From contig NC_080423.1 in NCBI RefSeq assembly GCF_029873635.1, forward strand, positions 107,307,988 to 107,371,987: DNA of 64,000 bases, read 5' to 3'. The notes beneath the pieces are model-generated. The model made no database searches, was not told where the DNA came from, and saw only the letters and a program-made list of their open reading frames with translations. This stretch comes from Malania oleifera (Eukaryota > Streptophyta > Magnoliopsida > Santalales > Ximeniaceae). Both the position numbers and the translations under genes were made by a program. This document shows, one piece after another, positions 1 to 25,529 of the stretch; position 1 is the stretch's first letter, and each line of letters begins with the position of its first letter.

Positions 1-190
1 TGAGTACATACAACGGTACACTTTGTACTCAAACACCGAGCTGGTGTTAAGAACAAGGCTATTGATGCTTTAAGCTGAGTCGTAGCCACCATGTAGACTC
101 TTCTGGTGAAATTTGTTAGCCACCATGTAGACTCTTCAGGTGAAATATATTCAGTTGAGTTGGCGCTTTTGGGATTTAGTTCATTTATAG
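1..190 (+). pseudogene. Ty3/gypsy RNase H remnant (window-edge fragment)
   Basis: Reading the frame that starts at base 1 gives a peptide with FVLKHRAGVKNKAIDALS at about 42-96, which matches the end of the RNase H domain of plant Ty3/gypsy pol (usual form FVLKHRAGxxNKxADALSR). The expected Arg codon after ALS is a TGA stop, and a stop also opens the frame, so the copy is dead. The unit containing GCCACCATGTAGACTC is duplicated at about 84-140. The rest of the element lies outside the window or has decayed. Confidence 0.55.
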
Positions 191-2560
191 TCAGTTGTGT
201 GTGTGTATATATATAGAAGCTTCATCTCACTAACTCTGATTAAGGAGATTTTTAGGATATAAAATGTTCTTATTAATTATATTAATTTCGATTAAAATTA
301 AAATATTTGCTTTATTCTAGGGACCGGGTCACTCTCTATCTTTCTATGTTCTTGAGATACTATTTAGGATGACCATGTTATTTATTACGAACCTATGATG
401 AAAGAGTATGCATTTGTCGAGATATTAAAAATATGTTGTCCAAAAAACAAATGTAAGGTTGTTGGACGGTGTGGGATTTATGCTAGTGTCTAATTGAGAT
501 ATATAACATGTCACTCGAAATGCATTCGCTTGAGATATTAAAAGTTATAGAGATATGGATATCACACCAGATGCATTAGTTAAGGTAATGGGAATGGGTG
601 GATCTTGTTTGGTAAGATTTGAATTAGAGTTGAATTAAATTTGACTAAATTAGAAATCTTTCAATTGTTATTCAACAAAAGGTCTATTTAACGTTTTGAT
701 GAACATTTTTTCCCTTTAAAAAATATAAATTCTATAATATTCGACGACACACTTCTTCTAATCTCCCACATGCAATCTCACATAAGTATTTAGTGGTTAG
801 TTATCGAATGACAAAAAAATAATAAGCATTCAAATTAAAGACAATTCTAATTATATTTATAAGCTGATCCACAGATCTAAAATTGTATTGAGTATTTATC
901 ACTTAATGATCCCTAAAATAGTAAGCTCTTAAATTTAGTGAATTGTCTGTTCTTAAAAAAATAGAAATGAACCAAACTTAACCAAAATGTACCAATCAAT
1001 CAACAAGAAGAAGAAAATAAAAGCATAAATCACCCAAAGGGATCTACCCTTTTCAAGTGTATGTGCAACTATTTTTTATATAGAAAATGCTAAAGGATGC
1101 GGGTACATGATGTCACGGGCTTTCCGATTTAACTGGAATTTGGTTTGGTTGGTTTTGAATTCAATTAAATATGGAATTTCGGTCGATTCGGTTAATGAAA
1201 TTTTTTAACCGAACCGACTGAATACTCACCCCTACAAGTAACAATGGGTGCAACAATATGGGCCCACATCATTACACCCATTGATACCCTACCACGTGGG
1301 CTCATGTCATCATGGTTGTTCATGTCACATAACACTACTCTTTTTATATTTGAAACATGTGATATTGGATCCTACTCGATTTATATATGTCAATGCCAGT
1401 GAGTGTGGGATCAATTGCCACATTTTTTAAATTTAAAAAATAAATGCATGTTTACATGAAGGGACAGATCCTTTGTAATTTTTATAATTTCTCACAGAAT
1501 AGAACTGCAAAAACTAACGGCCCCATTTGTTTGGTATGATAAAATTAGCACATTTATTAAAATTTTATATGAGAAATATATTAGGAAAGAATATTTTATG
1601 TTGAATTTAGAATTCACTAATTATATGATATTGTGTCAAAACTTTGTGGATCCAAATGTTAATATAACATGTTGTGCTTTGTCAATTCCAAATCTTACAT
1701 GGGCTATATGTGATCTAATCAACTTAAGTTGAGAATTTTTCACGATTAGATTTTAAAAATAGAATGTGTCACATTTATAATATCAAACTACAAATTATAT
1801 GGATATAATAGACTAACATCAAATGTTTTTCTTGAGTTTTTGTAAAGAACTCACACTAGTTAGAACTCCAAGTTTTTCCCTCCACACTTTCTAATCTAAG
1901 GTTTGGATTTGAATGATCGTTCAAAATCAAATTGTCTTATAATCGATCTTTTCGATTAACTATTTGAAATAGTCTAAATTTAGTATTATATATTAACTAA
2001 AATAAGCTGATGTAATTTTCAATTTATATATATTTTTTTTGTTTTTTCCTAAATCATTCTTTTGTTTTTAAAAGTTTAAAATAAAAAAAAATTTTGAATA
2101 ATAGTTAATTTGTTAGTAAATTAATATTTTTAAGGCTCTATATATATTTTTTTCATTTGAGAAAAAAGAAAAGAAAGAAAGAAAGAAGAAATGTCAAATA
2201 ATAAGCCTTAGACTTAATTAATTTGTTTTGAGCTCGAAGAATATTTTTTTTAAAGCATATAGAAGATTTAATACTTTTTAATATTTACTTACTAATAAAA
2301 TTAAAAATGAAAATCAAATATTTATATAATCAACAAACAAAATTTTTATATTAGATACCAACATATTACATATTAGAATATATTTTTATTTTAAATATTG
2401 TTTTTATGATAAAAAAATATAACAAAAAATTATTTACTATTATTAATTTTTTAAATAAAATTATTGATCCAAAAAATATATAAAATTACTCATGGGTCAA
2501 AAATTTATAACTTTCCTGCTATAACCTATTTTTCCCATTATTTTTAAAAATTTAGGAATT
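191..2560. other. AT-rich intergenic DNA, no gene seen
   Basis: Strongly AT-rich with many poly-A/T runs and stops in all frames. The only longer open frame (1248-1430) has no recognisable domain. A purine run of AAAG units sits near 2161-2190. I see no RNA gene or intact transposon here. Confidence 0.6.
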
Positions 2561-12351
<9,791 letters not shown>

Positions 12352-13917
12352 AAACTCAGTTATATGACCTTTTCTGTTTCTGTACGACCTTTTTTACAAT
12401 CTTGTGCAATTATTAAATGAGTTGGTGCATTATTGTACTAATTCAACTTGATATACTTGGCAATGCATTGTCTGATTCCATTGCCATATTACCATTATGG
12501 TCCAATATTTTGTGGAATGACAAAAATGGGGGCATGTATTTTAAGTCTCGATAAGATTAAGATTAAGGCTTCGTTGTTGTTATTGTGGTTAAAATTGCTT
12601 AAAACAAGGATGGTTCCCTGCATAAGCAATTTTAGAGAAATCTGATTGTAAGGATTGTAAGGGATGACAATGCATTTATAAGGCTTTACTCAATCTCCAG
12701 ATTAGCCACGAAAGATCATTTACTTGCCTATAGCAGCATGGATTTTATAACTTTAATTTAAATGTGTAAATTTAGATAGAATATGATATAAAGATGGGAC
12801 TCTTACTTTACGTATAAAGTAAAAACCCAGTAAAAATTAAAAATTATAAAGGTTAATACTTATAAACCTAATAGAAGTTAAAATTTTGATTAAATGAATT
12901 TTCATTTTTATTCTTCAATCAAGTAACAATTAACAATATTATTTGAGTGATTAAAATATAAAATAAAAATAATTCTCCTTAATGACTATATCTCGCATAA
13001 AACACAAAGAATAGTACAAATGCAAAAGAATATTTTATTATTCAAATGACATTATTTTTTAAGAAATGAAATTTTAAAGATTTTTTTATATTCATAAAAT
13101 CATTTTAATTTAAGTTTAATTAAAAATTATGCAAAAGAAATTATTTTATAAAAAAGTTAACGTTACACATTGATCAAGGCCCTATTTTCTGGTAGAAAAA
13201 GAAAAATACAAAGTTCTAAACTTTACTTTTAATGTTTTTAAAAATATACAAAAATTTTTGCTTTTTTAGTAAAAACTATGCTATTTAAAACTACGACACT
13301 TTTAAACAATTAATGTTTATGTATTGAAAAAAAAAAATTTTATTAAAACAAAAATTCATTTCCAACCCTATTTGATGTAGACAGAAAATACAACAAAAAA
13401 AAAGAGCATTTCTATATTACCTTTTTTCCCTCGTTCAAATAAGATCTTCTACCCTAAAGGAACCAATTAGCTAAAACGGAAGGAATTGGCATCCCAAATC
13501 TCAGCAAGGGGTTCTAAAAGTGGGAAATGAAAATTTTCAAAGTCAAATACATTATTCAAGAGAAATCAAAATATCAGGTAGTTTCCCACAGAACATCAAT
13601 ATAACGATTCCAGCTGCGGCATACTGTCAAGAACAACACTTGAATGGCTAAAGCAGACAGAAAACAATAAACCTAAAACAAGCACAACCTTTAGTCACAT
13701 AACATGGCCATCATGCCACAGAAAAATCTACTGTAACCAAGCTAGGGTACTCCTCCCCCAAAAATCCAAAAATAAAATACTTTATAAATGATTCCATCAA
13801 CTTTGAAATTAAACATCTGATGAAATGAAAAACCATGTCAAAAAAGCAAAACAAAAATGTTCACATAGTAAACAGCACATGCGGCGCAACATCTTAGTAA
13901 TTCTAAACCTTGCAGTT
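12352..13917. other. Region between two convergent genes, both 3' UTRs
   Basis: The two flanking genes point at each other across 1.57 kb. The first part should hold the 3' UTR of the STEEP1/DUF167 gene and the last few hundred bases the 3' UTR of RPL17. The middle (about 12750-13400) is very AT-rich with no ORF or repeat that I recognise. Confidence 0.6.
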
Positions 13918-17653
<3,736 letters not shown>

Positions 17654-17880
17654 GGCTGCTGCTGCTGCTGCTGCTGTGCTGCTGATGATGATAATGCTCC
17701 GCCCACAGCCAAGTGAAAAATGGGAGAGGGGATTGCGCAGTATATAAGAGAAGGAAACCCTAACGATGGCGTCGGCTGCTAGGGTTTTGAGCGTTAGTAT
17801 TGGGCTTGGCCAGTGGGTTTCTTATGTGACCCAGCCCAGCTTTCTTATGGGCATTCTCTGGAGTCGTGGGCTCGTGGGCC
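17654..17880 (-). promoter_or_regulatory. RPL17 promoter and 5' UTR: CAG repeat, TATA, telo-box, site II motifs
   Basis: Directly upstream of the RPL17 ATG on the sense strand is a CAG-repeat leader (about 17654-17682). Further upstream are TATATA (17741-17746), a telo-box whose plus-strand form AAACCCTA is at 17755-17762, and site II-type TGGGCT/TGGGCC motifs near 17800 and 17876. Telo-box plus site II is the known signature of plant ribosomal-protein and growth-linked promoters (TCP and telo-box-binding factors). The transcription start is inferred to lie between the TATA motif and the CAG leader. Confidence 0.7.
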
Positions 17881-18227
17881 GAGCTGGGGTCCTGCCAACC
17901 CCTCCCCATTTTTTCCTTTGTATGAAATTTCTTTCTTCTTTGATTTTTTAAAAAAAATTTAACAATTTGTTTTTTAATTTTTTAAAGCTTCTTATGCTGA
18001 TACAAACATTTTTAAAGTAAATTAATCTAAAAAAAGGACGCTTAAATTTAAATTTTGAAGCTTAAACTATACCTAAAGTGATCTCATAATTGTTGAATTT
18101 GAGTTTCGGTTGATTGTGATTTTTTGAAAATTAAAATTTAATGTAGATTCAATTGATTAAGTTCAATTTCGTTATAACATAAACTAAAGTGTTATAAAAT
18201 TAAAATAATCAATATAATATTAAATAA

Positions 18228-18563
18228 GGTAAAAGACATTGATGTCCTAAATTTTGATAATAAAAAGAAAAAAAAAATGGAAAAAATATGACTTCCCTAA
18301 ACTCTCAAAAATTCTAATGTCCTTCCCTAAGGTTTCAAAATTTCACAAACCTCCCTTGAGATTTGTGAAAAAGACACTATCATTTCCTTGTATTTGTTAA
18401 AAGGCAATTTTTTTAATAGGTGTAAGTGTCCAAAAAATCAAATATCAAGGGAGGTGTGTAGAAATTCTGAAACTTCACAAAAGGTTCGTGGGATTTTGAA
18501 AATCTCATGAGAGATCAGTATCTTTTTACTAAATTTTAAGAGAGGTCAGTGTTTTTTGTCCTA
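18228..18563. mobile_element. Foldback MITE-like element (family shared with 56250-56537)
   Basis: The left end reads AGGTAAAAGACATTGATGTC. The reverse complement of the right end reads AGGACAAAAAACACTGACCT, so the two ends form imperfect inverted repeats. The interior is low-complexity with poly-A runs and no coding frame. A second member with the same ends lies at 56250-56537. The target duplication is unclear. Confidence 0.5.
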
Positions 18564-18599
18564 TCAAATATGTGAATTAATTTTTAACATACATAATAA

Positions 18600-18760
18600 A
18601 CTTATCAATTTTTTTTTTACTTTTTAGATATTTCATAACTTCAATTCGTATGAGTTCTTTAGACTTTCTATAGTATCAACTTTTTTTTTACTTTTTGGAT
18701 ATTTCATAACTTCAATTCATATGAGTTCTTTAGACTTTCTAATATAGTATCAAACTAAGA
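18600..18760. repeat. Short direct tandem duplication
   Basis: Two copies of a unit of about 70 bases containing CATAACTTCAATTCxTATGA and GTTCTTTAGACTTTCTA stand head to tail with only a few differences. Function unknown; it abuts the copia LTR fragment. Confidence 0.65.
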
Positions 18761-18769
18761 GAGGTCATA

Positions 18770-19343
18770 ATTAATCCCACAACTGAAAAACAAAGAGAAT
18801 AGTTTGGGAATGATTTTCTTATTCATTGGATTATAATTCTGACTTACACTGATTCCTAGTTATAGAAATTACAAGGGTTCTAGACTATGAAAATAATCAC
18901 TAATTAGTTTACCTAATAAAGATACATTCATAATTTATAATCATTGACTAATTACTGCCTAATTTACAGTCATACAAACTTGCCTAATTACTGTCGAATA
19001 TCTTCCTAATTTTTTAATACTCCCCCTCAAACTGGTTTGAAGATATCATAGCCAGCTTGCCCACCAAAACATCAAATTGCTTCTTGTGCAGCCCCTTGGT
19101 AAATACATCAGCAACCTGTTCAGTAGTTGGGATGTATGGCATACAAATCAGCCCCTTGTAAAGTTTTTCCTTGATAAAGTGTTTATCCACTTCTAAGTGC
19201 TCTGTTCTGTCATGAGAATCGGATTATGGGCGATTGAAATTACTGCCTTGTTATCGCAATATAACTTTATGGGCAGCGAATCTGAAGCCTTCAACTCTTC
19301 TAACATTCTTTTAATCCACATAACATCACAAATACCATGAGCC
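18770..19343 (-). mobile_element. Ty1/copia 3' fragment: RNase H end, polypurine tract and LTR
   Basis: The reverse strand of 19018-19343 encodes the end of copia RNase H: AHGICDVMWIKRMLEELKAS, LPIKLYCDNKAVISIAHNPI, then after a one-base deletion HDRTEHLEVDKHFIKEKLYK and ADVFTKGLHKKQFDVLVGKL. It ends at a GAGGGGGAG polypurine tract, followed by an AT-rich LTR to about 18770 whose far limit is uncertain. The 5' side is cut at 19343/19344 by a gypsy LTR (TGTCACG start). The rest of the copia element does not reappear in the window. Confidence 0.8.
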
Positions 19344-20053
19344 TGTCACGCCCCGAACCCGGTGGGGCCTCGAGTGCCATTTCCTACACATATATCTATG
19401 ATACCATGATTATAATTACCCGAATCCAAACAAGGGGTCCTGGGTGTTCCTGTCCATAACTCAGTATAAACATGCAGTGAAAGATAGATAAACCTCAAAA
19501 CACTTTACCAAAGTCCCAGATCATCTCAGTTACACATAAGTGTCTCCATGTTATATATTACATCCCAAAATAAAACATAAACATAATAAACAAGTGTCTC
19601 ATTTACACTTACAATAACTACCAAAAACCAAACCCAACCCTTTAGCACGCTAGGCTTGATTCCTTGTGGGACCTGAAAAATGAGTTGAATATTGAGGTGA
19701 GACATTTCTCAATAAGGCGGATTAGATTAGCATCAATGTATGGCTATCGTGAGTTTTAGTGTGATCATAAAACATTCATATATTTAACTGTAATTGAAAT
19801 GGTATTTGAAATTGTACTCACACCTGTATAACTGAAAATACATAATTTTCTTGATAATATACTTTCGGCTTATTATAGCCCATTTTTCATAAATAACATA
19901 TATGGATAGAGAATCTTCCTTATTGGTCCATCATAACATCGTGAATAACCCCCATGATCGAGTTGTGCGGTTCGAAGACTAGACCAAGCAATCTGGCCGG
20001 TCGACCACTGCTAGGTCAACATAATATGCTTTGAAGTACGATTTTCCCACTTT
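19344..20053 (-). repeat. Gypsy LTR fragment, TGTCACG...(truncated)
   Basis: Begins TGTCACGCCCCGAACC, the reverse complement of the LTR 3' terminus also seen at 21198 and 28441. It keeps the family landmark of a GAGACATTTCTCAATAAG-type block near 19707. It stops where a plus-oriented LTR starting TGTAAGAACC begins, so it was probably truncated by that insertion. Confidence 0.6.
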
Positions 20054-21197
20054 TGTAAGAACCTGAACCGTGATATGTGGGTTTAAATAATAAAAAGAAT
20101 GGTAAAATTGAAATTTGTGCAGGCTTCATTGACGAAGCCAGATTTCGTCAACGAAGGCTTTGTTTTGCTCGTCGACGAGGAGAAGCCGCAAGGTTTCAAG
20201 AAACTGGGAATCTCAAGTTCGTCGATGAGGTTACCGTCTTATCGACGAGCTGTCTATATGACCCTATCGACGAGGACGCTATTTTGTTGACGAGGGCGGC
20301 TGGGTCAAGGGCTATAAAAAGGAATTTCCATTACTTATCAGCTAAGAAATCTAAATATCCTTTCTCCATCTCTCTAAAAACTCACCATACACTCCCTCTC
20401 TCTAGATTTATTCGTCGTGCATCGTCTAATTCGATGATCCGAAGTTACCACGAGGATCATGGAAGGATTCTCTACAAGTTCTACGGATTGGATTTTCGAT
20501 TCGACTGTTTTCGGGTTTTAGCCCAAAATCGAGGTAAGACTCAGTTTTCAATTATGATCTAGTAGTTCTGTAGAGAACAGTGTTGTGAGTATTTTATGTA
20601 CTGGGATTTGTAGGTTTTGGAACTCGGTTCGCTGTTTAGGGACCTCGGAGTTCGAGATTCGATCATTAGGGGGAATCGGTTTATGTCGGTTATTTTTGAA
20701 ATCAGATTCGGTGGAACTGTGGTCCAAGGTCCTGTGTGTGTTTTGACTACTCATTTAGGGGTATCTAACGAGTAAAACTATGGGTTTTTCATGATTACAG
20801 TTTTGGAAAAAAGGGGGCAACGGGCTGCATCCTTGGTTTTGTTGAAAACTGTATCTATATAATGATTTATACTGTGTTATAGGGATGATCGTGCCTTGAC
20901 TTGTTTAAACCGTATGTGTTTGGAAAACCATGATTTTAGATTACCAAATGAGTGTGGTTTGTTTGGTTATATGAGCATGCATAGTTGTGTTTTGTCGAAA
21001 TGCGAGTAGGAACGAGGTTCCAAATTTGTTCAAGGTACTGAGAGTGTCCGACTCTATATCCGTGGGCGTATAAAATCGCTAGGCCATGTTTGGAAAAAGT
21101 GTCTGACTCTATATCCGAGGGCGTGAGCCTTACCAGCTGATCACCGAAGGGTGTGGATCCACCAGTTTGCGCTGGTAGAATGCCATAGGAGTCTAGG
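20054..21197 (+). repeat. Gypsy LTR 5' part in plus orientation, inverted relative to its neighbour
   Basis: Starts TGTAAGAACCTGAACC. It carries a cluster of TCGTCGACGA-type motifs at about 20130-20290 and ends where a minus-oriented LTR begins (TGTCACG at 21198). Its body is homologous to the reverse complement of 21890-22858, for example GGTTTTGGAACTCGGTTC on the plus strand near 20612 against the reverse strand near 22420. The two form an inverted repeat of about 1 kb. The open frame 20077-20562 is LTR sequence with no known domain. Confidence 0.65.
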
Positions 21198-22858
21198 TGT
21201 CACGCCCCGAACCCCAAAATGGGACCCAGAGGTGAGAATGTAACCTAACATGTCCCTGTATCAAACAAATCATCAAAAGATACACTACACTAAATGAGGG
21301 TCCGACCCCGTCAGGTTTCCAGGCACCCTAAACACATCTAATCACAATATATACGCAGCGTAAAAAGTCATTCTATATCAATATACACAGTACAATACCA
21401 GAGTCTATACAAAAGCAGAACATGGCTCTAACAAAACGTACAAACTAGGTGCCTAAATACAACTCAAAATGGCAACCTAACAAACTACAGTCTAGCACTT
21501 ACCCAAGCGCTAACGCAGTACACCAGCCACTACGCTCCCTACACTAGAACGCTAGTTCCGGTACTCGAAGGACCTAGAAAAATGTACGTACAATAGGGGT
21601 GAGACACTTCTCAGTAAGGAAGAACACAGGTTATATCGATGTGCGGTATTTGAGTGTTATCATGACAAAAAAACATACATGCAGTTGAATGGAATCCAGC
21701 ACTAATTTACACAGTGCATACACGCACATATACGGCGGTCATTTATAAGCAACCCCGTCACAATCCACACACATAATCAGTAACCCGGTGTCGTCACACC
21801 CTTCAGCTCGAAGCCAGTCTGTGACAATCTGGCGTTGGCCCGGAGCCAACTCACGAAGCACGGCGCCACCGGCACATGGCTAGTCCTCGACTCCCATGGC
21901 ATCGTATCGGCGCTAAATGGTGGATCCACACCCTTCGGCCTGATCTACCGGACAAGGCTCACACCCTCGAATATAGAGTCGGACACTCTCGGTACCTAGA
22001 CTCATTTTGGAACTGCGTTCCCATTAGCCATTCTGCAATCACACGCACATACATGCTCATATAACCAAACAAACCACACTCATTTGATAATCTAGATCAT
22101 GGTTTTCCAAACAAATACAGTTTAAATAAAGTCAAGGCACAACCATCCCAATATCACAGTATAAAGCACACATATACTCGATTTTCAACAAAACCCGGGA
22201 TTCAGCCCGTCGCCCCCTTTTTCCCAAAACTGCAATAATGAAAAACTCATAGTTTTCCCCGTTAGATCCCCCTAAATGAGTATCCAAAACACACATAGGA
22301 CCGTGGATCATTGTTCCACCGAATCCGATTTCAAAAATAACCAATATAACACAGTTTCCCCTTACCTTAACCCCGTATAATAAATCCCGAACTCCAAGGC
22401 TCCTAAACAGTGAACCGAGTTCCAAAACCTACAAATCACAGTACAAAATATACTCATAAGACTAATACCTATAAAACTACCGAATCAGAATTAAAAACCA
22501 AGCCTTACCTCGATTTTTCACCAAAACCCAAAAACCCCCGAAATGAGATTCCGATCTGTTGAAGTTGTAGAGAATCCTTCCACGATCCTAGTGGAAACTT
22601 CCATTTTCCGATTCTAGCAACAATCGTTGAAGAAATCTAGAAAAGAGAGAGAGTAGGAAGAGTTTAGAGAGAGTGAGAGAGATAAACTTGAAGTAACTTA
22701 ATCAAGAAATAAAGGAAATTTCCTTTTACAACCCTTTGACCCGGCCCAATTTCATCGACGAAATGGTACCTTTGTCGATGAATCTTTCACTAAATTCGTC
22801 GACGAATTGATGGCCTCATCAACGAATCCTTATCTTTCCTGATTTCCAAAACTCATCA

Positions 22859-25047
22859 TGTAACAACCCGAATTTTTAAATGAAATTTAAATAATAAAGA
22901 AAGGAAAATTTGAAAAAGGGAAAAGAAGGGAAGCTGCCAAACTTCGTCGACGAACATAGGGTTTCGTCGACGAAGGCTTTAAAGATTTCATCGACGAACA
23001 TATGGCTTCATCGACGAGAAAATACTGAGAAGGGCTCTAAGGCAACCTGAATTTCGTCGACGAATACAAGGTCTCGTCGACGAAATTTATGAAGAACTTG
23101 TCGACGAAGATCGGGCTCGTCGACGAATTCCACCGCCTGTAAATATGAAAAATCCGATTTTAATGTCATTTTAAGCTTCCTCTCTCTCTCCTCTCTCTCC
23201 TCTTCGGCTCTCTCACTCTCTCTCTTCGATTTTGGGCTGGTTTTACGCCGGATCAAATATCTGAGGCTACCACAACGCTCCTGGCGAAGTTCCCTGCAAG
23301 TTTGCTGAAGCAGATCGTCGGGAAAACGAAGTTGGAAATCATCCCAAAGTTGAGGTAAGGCTTTTTAAGCCAAATTAGACTTCATGGTAGTTATAGAAAT
23401 TGACGTACGCATGAAAATACTGATGATTAATACTGAGAGTTTTGAGTTTCAGGATATTGAGTAGGAAATCCTACGGGGGTCAGGCTAAGATTTTAGGGGG
23501 GTTTTCTCAGTAGCCAGGTAAGGGAGTAAACTAAAGCAGTTATTTTCCATGCAAATTATTATTGATTATGAGTAAATTTATTTTCAAAAAAACATATGAT
23601 ATACCTGTATATTATAGATGAAATGTACATTTGGGAAATACTGCTATTATGATGAAACATATATGTATGTATGAGACGATAGAAAAGCATGATTTTAGAA
23701 TATGAAGTATGACTTTTAACAGAGCATGTGTGGCATGAATATTATTTTACGTGAAATGAGATATGATATGTATGCTTTTATGTGTAAAACACATTTTCAG
23801 GTATTTGGGAAAGACGAGTTATGCTATATTGAGTTTGACGAATATATGATAAAAAAGTTATTTTTTTTAGAATGTAAATACTTGAAATGATTCGACACGA
23901 GGCCGTATTGATGTTATCGGCGTAAGGCCGTATTTATTATGCTACGGTGCGAGGCCGTATTTATTATGCTATCGGCGCGAGGCCGTATTTATTATGCTAT
24001 CGGCGCGAGGCCGTATTATTATGTTATCAGCACGAGGCCGTATTTATGTTATTGGCGCGAGGCCATATATATATATATATATATTTACTATGATTTTGGC
24101 ACGAGGCCATACGTATGATTTCGGCGCGAGGCCATATCTATACTTTCGGCACGAGGCCGTGTTGATGTTACGTATGTTCATGTATTATATGTTATTGCAA
24201 CCAGGATATTAGTTTAGTTCAGACCAGGAGCTCGGTACCGTAGCTATGGGTAGATCAGATTTGGCACGAGGCCATATTAGTGCTAACCATTCCACGAGGG
24301 GATGGGAGATGGATAGTTGATGTGGCTTTCAGTAGAGTGTAGACGTCCACCTGGCAGTCCGGACCAGAGTGTGTCGGCCCATCGTACTTACAGACATATT
24401 TGATTCGGCAGTAGTCGGCCAGTCATTGTCGAGTCCCGCCTTCGGGCTGCACAACCCGTCATGGGGGGTAATACATGACATTAGCTAGCTATTCATCTTG
24501 GGTATATTTTCAGTATTATGAGTTATAACAGATGTTCATGTATGTTATGATTTATTAACGAATATGAAAATACATGATTATCCAGCATGATATTATGATT
24601 ATTTCCAGAGTTATGAAATGTACTATATATGTATAAACACTTTAAATATTCATGTTGCCACACAGCTGTATTTAGTTTACTTTCCCTTACTGAGAAGTGT
24701 CTCACCCCCAACATTAATATATTTTTTAGGAAACCCAGAGAGACCGGCGGGTTAGGGCCGCCATTGAGTGATTGGTGCTTCCCTACTAGAAGGGTAAGCC
24801 CTGAGCTAGGACTAGGAGATTTTTGTTGCATAGTCCTAGTGTTATTTTGACTTTTTGGAGATTGTACATATGAACAGTATATCGATGTTAATAGAAAGCT
24901 CTCGTATTATGCTTTATGGATGGATGTATGGATTTTTATGTTTACTGCTGCTAGGTTTTCCGCTGTGTATGACAGGTGTCCCCGTTACCCACGGGTTCGG
25001 GTCGACTATTTTATTTATTATATTGTATTTTATTGAGGGACGTTACA
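22859..25047 (+). mobile_element. Solo LTR (TGTAACAACCC...GTTACA family) nested in the 3' LTR
   Basis: Perfect 6-bp terminal inverted repeats, TGTAAC at the left and GTTACA at the right, bound 2.19 kb without any coding domain. Flanking pentamers CATCA (22854-22858) and CATCG (25048-25052) agree at 4 of 5 positions, fitting a 5-bp target duplication with one mutation. The outside sequence on both sides is the same gypsy LTR. It carries at least eight TCGTCGACGA-type motifs at 22940-23135 and a tandem array at 23885-24170. This is the usual product of LTR-LTR recombination. Confidence 0.75.
23885..24170. repeat. Tandem array, about 28-bp unit, inside the solo LTR
   Basis: Roughly nine to ten imperfect copies of a unit centred on GGCGCGAGGCCGTATTTATT. 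Units vary in length and one contains a (TA)n run near 24067-24085. Two further GGCACGAGGCC copies lie outside the array at about 24146 and 24262. Some frames stay open across it only because of the repeat. Confidence 0.85.
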
Positions 25048-25529
25048 CATCGGCTTCTCCTCGTCGACGAGGCTCTGAATTTCATCGACGAGAAGAACAC
25101 AAGCTTCGTCAATGAAATCCGGCTTCGTCGACGAACCTGCTCTTTACCAAAATGTCCTTCTCATATATATATATATATATATATAAACCCATTATCACGG
25201 TTCGGGTTTTTACAATCTCCCCTCCTTACAAAAATTTCGTCCCCGAAATTGGTCATCTCTCATTCCCAGATTCATGCATACAATCGAATACATAAACACA
25301 ACTCGAGCGAACTGGCGATCACCACAACGCAGTCCCATCATACACATACATATACACATACATACCCTCACATATGGCGGAGGAATACCGTGATTACATA
25401 TACAACAGTCTCAAGAGTTCACAATACACACACTCCCGACGACTAACCACCTATCCCAACCCACAGTAGGATCATGTACAAGTGCTCAAAATAACTGTGG
25501 ATACTTCCGACGTATTTCCGTTTTCCAAT

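Larger units (their letters stand above)
21198..25214 (-). repeat. 3' LTR of the gypsy element, split by a solo LTR
   Basis: LTR parts are 21198-22858 and 25048-25214, about 1.83 kb once the nested insertion is removed. The outer end is TGTCACGCCCCGAACC and the inner end is CGGTTCGGGTTTTTACA, next to a polypurine tract (CTCCCCTCCTTAC on the plus strand). It holds a GA-rich block near 22640-22680 and GTCGACGA motifs on both sides of the insertion (22750-22820 and 25056-25135). A (TA)n run lies at about 25164-25186. Confidence 0.7.

Noticed and set aside
17766-17951. Plus-strand ORF starting MASAARVLSVS
   Set aside because: It lies in the RPL17 promoter region, reads through site II and telo-box DNA, and has no domain.
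20077-20562. 161-aa ORF
   Set aside because: It is inside a gypsy LTR (starts just after TGTAAGAACC) and spans the GTCGACGA cluster. No protein family is recognisable.
24976-25446. 156-aa ORF across 24976-25446
   Set aside because: It crosses the boundary between a solo LTR, a gypsy LTR end, a (TA)n run and the polypurine tract, so it is a chance frame.
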